Source of the DNA: an uncultured Phycisphaerae bacterium
Lineage (GTDB): Bacteria; Planctomycetota; Phycisphaerae; Sedimentisphaerales; Anaerohalosphaeraceae
Direction: 5' to 3'
Length of the DNA stretch: 7,749 nucleotides
NCBI GenBank assembly: GCA_937920485.1
Contig: CALETL010000028.1
Location: 1 to 7,749 of the forward strand
Below are positions 6,007-7,749 of this stretch, piece by piece. The translations under genes and the position numbers were made by a program. How positions within the stretch are numbered: position 1 is the stretch's first letter; each line of letters starts with the position of its first letter. The notes under the pieces are model-generated. The model had not been told where the DNA came from and did not search any database. It saw nothing but the letters and a program-made list of their open reading frames with translations.

Positions 6007-6582
6007 ATGGCCATAAACCCGACCAGTTTAGGATTGACATTTGACCTGACGCAGGCGGAATCCGTTTGTAAAAGCCAGCGCTGGGTACTGGTTTCGATGC
6101 AGGAATTCGGTCCGGCTTTAGTAACGGTGCTGTGGCGGATTCTGGGTAACGAAGAGGATGTTTGCGATGCCTATCAGGATACATTTCTACGTTTAGCGCA
6201 TCTGCCGGATCAACAAAAACCGGATAATGTTCGAGCGTACCTTTTTCGGACGGCCACCAATACGGCCATTTCGATGCTGCGTCGAAAACAATTGCAAAAA
6301 AAACATCAGCAGGTACTTGTGACAGAACGTCCGGTTCCGGAAAATAACCCGGTAGCTGAACTGGATGCACGACAGCTTCAGCGAAAACTTCGGGATGCGA
6401 TTGCGGAACTGCCGGACTATCTTGGCGATGTCATCGTACTGCATGAACTGGCTGAGATGCCTTATAATCAGGTTGCTAAAATTCTGGGGATTCGAACAGC
6501 CGCCGCAAGAGTGTATCGCCACAAGGCGATCAAACTGCTGGCTAAGTGGATGTCACAATCAGAAAATCGAGAAGAACGATGA
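6007..6582 (+). CDS. ECF-family RNA polymerase sigma factor
   Basis: A 191-residue sigma-70 family protein with the two-domain ECF layout. Region 2 spans about residues 34-97: 'EEDVCDAYQDTFLRLA' (49-64) is the core-binding 2.2 segment and 'VRAYLFRTATNTAISMLRRKQ' (75-95) the -10-recognition and melting segment. A linker follows, then region 4 at about 124-182 (ELPDYLGDVIVLHELAEM, then the helix-turn-helix 'YNQVAKILGIRTAAARVYRHKAIKLL') for -35 recognition. There is no extra C-terminal domain. About 30 residues precede region 2, and the Shine-Dalgarno is weak (GGGA at 5990-5993, 13 nt from the ATG), so the exact start is a little uncertain. Its stop overlaps the anti-sigma start as ATGA. A matching promoter pair in the upstream intergenic region suggests that it transcribes itself and the divergent pseudopilus operon. 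Confidence 0.93.
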   Translation: MAINPTSLGLTFDLTQAESVCKSQRWVLVSMQEFGPALVTVLWRILGNEEDVCDAYQDTFLRLAHLPDQQKPDNVRAYLFRTATNTAISMLRRKQLQKKHQQVLVTERPVPENNPVAELDARQLQRKLRDAIAELPDYLGDVIVLHELAEMPYNQVAKILGIRTAAARVYRHKAIKLLAKWMSQSENREER

Positions 6583-7091
6583 GTGCGAATGATAAAAAAG
6601 ATCAATGTCGCAGGATGCGCGGGGGCCCGGTCAGTCTGTTTGGCGCGATTCGTATGCGTGTGATGAAACGGCTGAGTAACCATATTGCTGAATGCCCTCG
6701 ATGTCAGCGTCGTTTGACAGCACTCAATCGGGTTGAAATTGGATTTATGCTGGTCCGGACGCAGGCGCTGGATATCGGGCTTTTAGCGAAGGCGAATACT
6801 CAGGCGGTTAATGTGCTGAAGAATTCATTAAGGAATTCGCCAAAGTCCGCTGTTTTACGAAGTGCGAAAGCTGACCTGAGTCGGCTTGAAAAGATGCGGC
6901 CGGGTTTTGAACGAGTTTTAGGCGCCGCGGCGTGTGTTTTTATTGTGTTGATGATCAAAACCGGCGTGTCCCATTCATTGCTGGACTATCAAGAGCAGGG
7001 CGAAGCGGTGATTAAAAACTATTATGCCCGTAATCTTGACGACCAGTTGTTTGATGAGATTTTCTCGGAAGATTCATCATCGCCGGCTTAA
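6579..7091 (+). CDS. Predicted zinc-finger, membrane-anchored anti-sigma factor
   Basis: A 170-residue protein starting at the ATG that overlaps the sigma-factor stop by 4 nt; an upstream in-frame ATG at 6546 would lie inside the sigma gene. The N-terminal cytoplasmic part carries Cys10, His35, Cys39 and Cys42, that is C-x24-H-x3-C-x2-C. The H-x3-C-x2-C core is the zinc-binding anti-sigma (ZAS) signature, and the upstream Cys sits where RsrA-type proteins supply a fourth ligand. A helical linker (about 60-108) leads to one hydrophobic segment at about 113-129 (VLGAAACVFIVLMIKTG), then a short acidic tail of about 40 residues, probably outside the cytoplasm. The likely role is to hold the co-transcribed ECF sigma at the membrane until a signal arrives. 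No sensor domain is recognisable. Overall similarity to known anti-sigmas is low outside the motif, so the call depends on motif, topology and gene pairing. Confidence 0.8.
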   Translation: MSANDKKDQCRRMRGGPVSLFGAIRMRVMKRLSNHIAECPRCQRRLTALNRVEIGFMLVRTQALDIGLLAKANTQAVNVLKNSLRNSPKSAVLRSAKADLSRLEKMRPGFERVLGAAACVFIVLMIKTGVSHSLLDYQEQGEAVIKNYYARNLDDQLFDEIFSEDSSSPA

Positions 7092-7112
7092 AGTATTAAA
7101 AACTATCCAATT

Positions 7113-7148
7113 AAAAAAGCATGGGTTTCGGGGCCCATGCTTTTTTTT
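7113..7148. terminator. Bidirectional intrinsic terminator
   Basis: GCATGGG (7119-7125) and CCCATGC (7134-7140) form a perfect 7-bp stem around an 8-nt loop. It is flanked by six A (7113-7118) and eight T (7141-7148), which can extend pairing to 13 bp and give a U-tract in either direction. It lies 21 nt after the anti-sigma stop and 27 nt past the stop of the convergent lipoprotein gene, so it can end both transcripts. Confidence 0.92.
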
Positions 7149-7175
7149 GTTTTGTGAGTTACATGAATTTGCGGG

Positions 7176-7742
7176 TCAGTTCAATTCATCATCTTTCCAG
7201 TACTTTGTCCCGGTGACGGTGGCCTGCAGGGCCAGTCCGGACTCGGTCATAGCGTAAACTTTTACGTCACCGATGACTCCTTCTCCGCTGGCTTCGCCGC
7301 CTTTATCGCCGGCTTTGGCAGCCGCGTCGGCATGGCCGCCGAAGGCCCATCCGCTTAAGATGAATTTGTTCATGGAATCCGCGGTCTTAAAAACAAGTAT
7401 CTGTCGGTAATCCTTGGCGCCGAGCCCGATGCCAAGGCCTCCGGATCCCATCTTCATATAGGTTTTGTCGCCGGTGGCATTATCGATGACGACACCGTAT
7501 CCGCCGCCGGCGCTGGCGAAGATGATGTTGATATTAGCATTACTGAAAGCGGCATAACCGGCAGCTTTTTTGACTTGCTCTATTGTTGAGGGCCTTTCCG
7601 TGTAAAGTCGCTGGAGTGTTTCAGCGGCCATTGTATCGATGGCCTGGCGTTTTTCATCGTTGGTTAGCTTGTTTCCCGGACTGCAGCCGATCAGAACGAC
7701 AGACAGTGCCAATAGTAAAAAGAGAGCCGCTGTTTTTTTCAT
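7176..7742 (-). CDS. SYLF/YSC84-domain lipoprotein
   Basis: A 188-residue predicted lipoprotein. The first 20 residues form a type II signal peptide (KK, hydrophobic stretch, lipobox LIGC with Cys20). Ser follows the Cys, which favours outer-membrane sorting if E. coli rules apply. The mature part matches the SYLF (YSC84-like) lipid-binding domain: 'AAGYAAFSN' (about 60-68), 'FASAGGGYGVVID' (75-87), 'GSGGLGIGLGAKDYRQILVFKT' (99-120) and 'SGWAFGGHADAAA' (130-142). Length is normal for bacterial members, many of which are periplasmic or outer-membrane proteins of unknown function. The gene converges on the anti-sigma gene and is separated from it by the terminator. Only seven bases precede the ATG in the window, so its ribosome-binding site and promoter are not visible. 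I see no link to the pseudopilus operon beyond adjacency. Confidence 0.9.
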   Translation of the reverse strand: MKKTAALFLLLALSVVLIGCSPGNKLTNDEKRQAIDTMAAETLQRLYTERPSTIEQVKKAAGYAAFSNANINIIFASAGGGYGVVIDNATGDKTYMKMGSGGLGIGLGAKDYRQILVFKTADSMNKFILSGWAFGGHADAAAKAGDKGGEASGEGVIGDVKVYAMTESGLALQATVTGTKYWKDDELN

Positions 7743-7749
7743 GGTTTTT

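Noticed and set aside
6005..6370. Minus-strand open frame of 121 codons opposite the sigma factor
   Set aside because: It has a low-complexity Pro-rich translation with no recognisable domain. It is antisense to a clear ECF sigma gene whose region 2 covers the same bases.
6546..6578. Earlier in-frame ATG for the anti-sigma factor
   Set aside because: It lies within the end of the sigma gene and adds 11 residues with no motif. The ATGA overlap at 6579-6582 is the usual sigma/anti-sigma junction.
6821..6838. Closely spaced repeated GAATTC within the anti-sigma gene
   Set aside because: The two hexamers encode neighbouring NS pairs in the protein. There is no further repeat structure, so coincidence is sufficient.

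Overview
The window looks like chromosomal DNA from a Planctomycetota bacterium, most likely class Phycisphaerae. This is inferred, with no database search, from the gene content: a prepilin-like protein with a C-terminal H-X9-DG motif, a typical planctomycete ECF sigma factor paired with a membrane-anchored zinc-finger anti-sigma protein, and a compact type II secretion (T2SS) / type IV pilus-like operon. Coding density is high. No gene-free stretch exceeds 300 bases, and I see no tRNA, rRNA, CRISPR array, insertion sequence or pseudogene.

Left block (1-5825, all on the minus strand, so transcribed right to left). A seven-gene pseudopilus-assembly operon runs in this order: GspE-type ATPase (5825-4677), GspF platform protein (4642-3443), a second GspF-like protein with extra N-terminal membrane helices (3441-1963), GspI-like pseudopilin (1958-1572), GspJ-like pseudopilin (1575-1090), short GspK/PilX-like pseudopilin (1093-719), and an H-X9-DG prepilin-like protein (698 to beyond base 1, cut by the window edge). 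Junctions are tight: a 34-nt gap, a 1-nt gap, a 4-nt gap, two 4-nt ATGA overlaps, and 20 nt (or a third ATGA overlap if the alternative start is used). No secretin, GspC/L/M or prepilin peptidase gene is in view.

Middle block (5826-6006). A 181-bp divergent intergenic region holds the most interesting signal in the window. Two outward-facing copies of AGGTAAC-N16/17-CGTCCTA, one per strand, resemble ECF-sigma promoters and are separated by an A/T-rich spacer. One faces the pseudopilus operon, the other faces the ECF sigma gene.

Right block (6007-7091, plus strand). An ECF sigma factor overlaps by 4 nt with a predicted single-pass anti-sigma factor carrying a C-x24-H-x3-C-x2-C zinc motif. A bidirectional intrinsic terminator (7113-7148) separates this pair from a convergent SYLF/YSC84-domain lipoprotein gene (7742-7176).

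Working model (inference): an envelope or redox signal releases the sigma factor from its anti-sigma partner. The sigma factor then activates its own promoter and the mirrored promoter in front of the pseudopilus operon, so the secretion/pilus machine would be a regulon of the adjacent sigma factor.
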